Of a stretch of DNA of 33,724 bases, positions 32,489 to 33,724 are shown in pieces. The stretch comes from Cyclobacteriaceae bacterium (GTDB lineage Bacteria > Bacteroidota > Bacteroidia > Cytophagales > Cyclobacteriaceae), in assembly GCA_027067135.1 (NCBI GenBank), contig JAMOMJ010000301.1, forward strand, positions 1-33,724. Reading direction: 5' to 3'. The notes below the pieces were generated by a model. That model saw only the letters and a program-made list of their open reading frames with translations, was not told where the DNA came from and did no database searches. Position 1 is the first letter of the stretch. The number at the start of each line of letters is the position of its first letter. Made by a program: the position numbers and the translations under genes.

Positions 32489-33649
32489 ATGCCTTCCATT
32501 TTAATTGTTGACGATGAAAAAAGCATTCGCTTTGCATTACGAGAAATACTAGAAGATGAAAACTACGAAGTGGATGAAGCGGCTGATGGTGTTGAAGCCC
32601 TAAAAAAGCTATCGTCCAATTCGTATGATGCTGTTTTAAGCGATATTAAGATGCCAAAAATGGATGGCATCACATTGCTCGAAAAGGCCATTGAAGAGGG
32701 GGTTGATACTCCTTTTATTATGATTTCGGCACATGGTACCATTGATACAGCCGTAGATGCCACCAAAAAGGGAGCATTTGACTTTATAGAAAAGCCACCG
32801 GACTTAAACCGTGTACTTTTAGCCGTTCGTAATGCGGTGGATAAAGAAACTCTGGTTAAAGAAACAAAGGTTCTTAAAAAGAAAATAGCCAAATCAACTT
32901 CTATTATTGGGGAATCTGAACCTATTCAAAAGGTATTTGCAACCATTGAAAAAGTAGCCCCCTCTGAAGCACGTGTGCTTATTACTGGGCCAAATGGCTC
33001 TGGTAAAGAGTTGATTGCTAAATCGTTACATAAAAACAGTTCAAGAAAAAAGAGTCCACTAATTGAAGTTAATTGTGCAGCCATACCTAGTGAATTAATT
33101 GAGAGTGAACTATTTGGGCACGAAAAAGGTGCTTTTACTTCGGCAATAAAACAGCGTATAGGTAAATTTGAACAAGCTCATAACGGCACCCTGTTCTTAG
33201 ATGAAATAGGAGATATGAGCCTCTCTGCTCAGGCCAAGGTACTGCGTGCATTGCAAGAAAATGTGATAACCAGAGTGGGTGGCGATAAGGAAATTAAAGT
33301 AAATGTACGTGTGCTTGCAGCCACCAATAAAAACCTGAAAGAAGAAATTGCCAATGGCAATTTTAGAGAAGATCTATACCACCGGCTCAGTGTTATCATT
33401 ATTGATGTACCTGGTTTAAATGATCGAATAGATGATATTCCATTACTTACAGAACATTTTTTAAGCCTTATTGCCAACGAATATGGAGCTCCGGCCAAAA
33501 CAATGGACACCAAAGCCATAGCACTACTTCAAAAGCATAACTGGACTGGTAATATTCGCGAACTCCGAAATGTAGTAGAACGACTCATTATTTTGGGTGG
33601 TGCTAATATTTCTGCTAAAGATGTAGTGCAATTTGGGCATATTGGTTAA
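32489..33649 (+). CDS. NtrC-like sigma-54 response regulator without DNA-binding domain
   Basis: An N-terminal receiver domain (ILIVDDEKSIRFALREIL; phospho-acceptor D52 in VLSDIKMPKMDG; K-region FIEKPPD) is joined to an AAA+ sigma-54-interaction domain. The AAA+ motifs are Walker A GPNGSGKE (167-174), Walker B GTLFLDEIGDM (233-243), and arginine-finger/sensor segments FREDLYHRLSV and NWTGNIRELRNVVERLI. The sigma-54 contact loop reads GAFTSA (214-219) instead of GAFTGA. The protein ends at VQFGHIG, 386 residues, with no Fis-type helix-turn-helix. The stop is a clean TAA, so truncation by frameshift is not evident. It may work from solution or via a partner. Confidence 0.92.
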   Translation: MPSILIVDDEKSIRFALREILEDENYEVDEAADGVEALKKLSSNSYDAVLSDIKMPKMDGITLLEKAIEEGVDTPFIMISAHGTIDTAVDATKKGAFDFIEKPPDLNRVLLAVRNAVDKETLVKETKVLKKKIAKSTSIIGESEPIQKVFATIEKVAPSEARVLITGPNGSGKELIAKSLHKNSSRKKSPLIEVNCAAIPSELIESELFGHEKGAFTSAIKQRIGKFEQAHNGTLFLDEIGDMSLSAQAKVLRALQENVITRVGGDKEIKVNVRVLAATNKNLKEEIANGNFREDLYHRLSVIIIDVPGLNDRIDDIPLLTEHFLSLIANEYGAPAKTMDTKAIALLQKHNWTGNIRELRNVVERLIILGGANISAKDVVQFGHIG

Positions 33650-33724
33650 AACAATATAGGGTTACCCATTTAAAGCGCATAGAAATTGCTGTATCAGAAT
33701 AACATCAAATATATGGTCACCCTG

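Noticed and set aside
33658-33723. Possible inverted ends AGGGTTACC / GGTCACCCT at the window edge
   Set aside because: Nine-base arms with a mismatch and no further element sequence; the window stops here, so a mobile element end cannot be supported.
1-33724. CRISPR arrays, tRNAs, tmRNA and complete insertion sequences
   Set aside because: I scanned the intergenic regions for regular spaced repeats, cloverleaf signatures and transposase motifs and saw none that held up.

Overview
The window looks like a chromosomal segment of an AT-rich, aerobic Bacteroidota, most likely order Cytophagales. Supporting signs are Bacteroidota-type -7 promoter boxes (TAnnTTTG), weak or absent Shine-Dalgarno sequences, OMP_b-brl, DUF2339/DUF3999 and TamB genes typical of the phylum, a COX15/CtaA heme A synthase, and intergenic palindromic repeats. 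Species cannot be assigned from the sequence alone.

Region 1 (1-2622) is a defence locus. It encodes the 3' part of a Cap15-type membrane effector, a DncV-like CD-NTase, and an E2-like protein carrying a C-terminal SEC-C zinc motif, which together make a type II 'short' CBASS operon. A small gene of unknown function follows. Region 2 (2623-3664) is about 1 kb without a credible gene. It holds GC-richer palindromic repeat debris, a roughly 160-nt attC-like foldback, a 14-bp direct repeat flanking the segment, and a bidirectional terminator.

Region 3 (3665-9185, minus strand) holds gyrA with a TPR lipoprotein-like/secreted gene right behind it, and an outer-membrane-protein gene with a small partner. 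Region 4 (9346-15138, mostly plus) holds a small OMP, heme A synthase, a MITE-like foldback, coaX (minus), a BASS-family transporter, an Sct1/Gpt2-like acyltransferase and a SirB2-like/cytochrome c fusion. Region 5 (15133-17114, minus) is a tightly coupled operon of TM2, DUF2752, DUF4870 and an M48 peptidase.

Region 6 (17269-24127, minus) is a compact five-gene membrane operon: DUF2339, DUF3999, a MetA-like OMP, a 700-residue protein that appears to fuse a dCache sensor to a pentameric ligand-gated ion channel (pLGIC) core, and a heme-binding c-type protein. The sensor-channel fusion is the most unusual protein in the window. Region 7 (24222-26915, minus) is a housekeeping operon: tsaD, a FlK-like thioesterase, smpB and an NlpC/P60 peptidase. 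Region 8 (26999-33649, plus) holds tamB, a small conserved-looking gene, the RNase P RNA rnpB (whose peripheral helices are built from near-perfect palindromes), an interspersed inverted repeat, and an NtrC-like response regulator lacking a DNA-binding domain.

Two things stand out: the CBASS operon with its E2-SEC-C protein, and the Cache-pLGIC operon. All calls are from reading the sequence; no database search was run.
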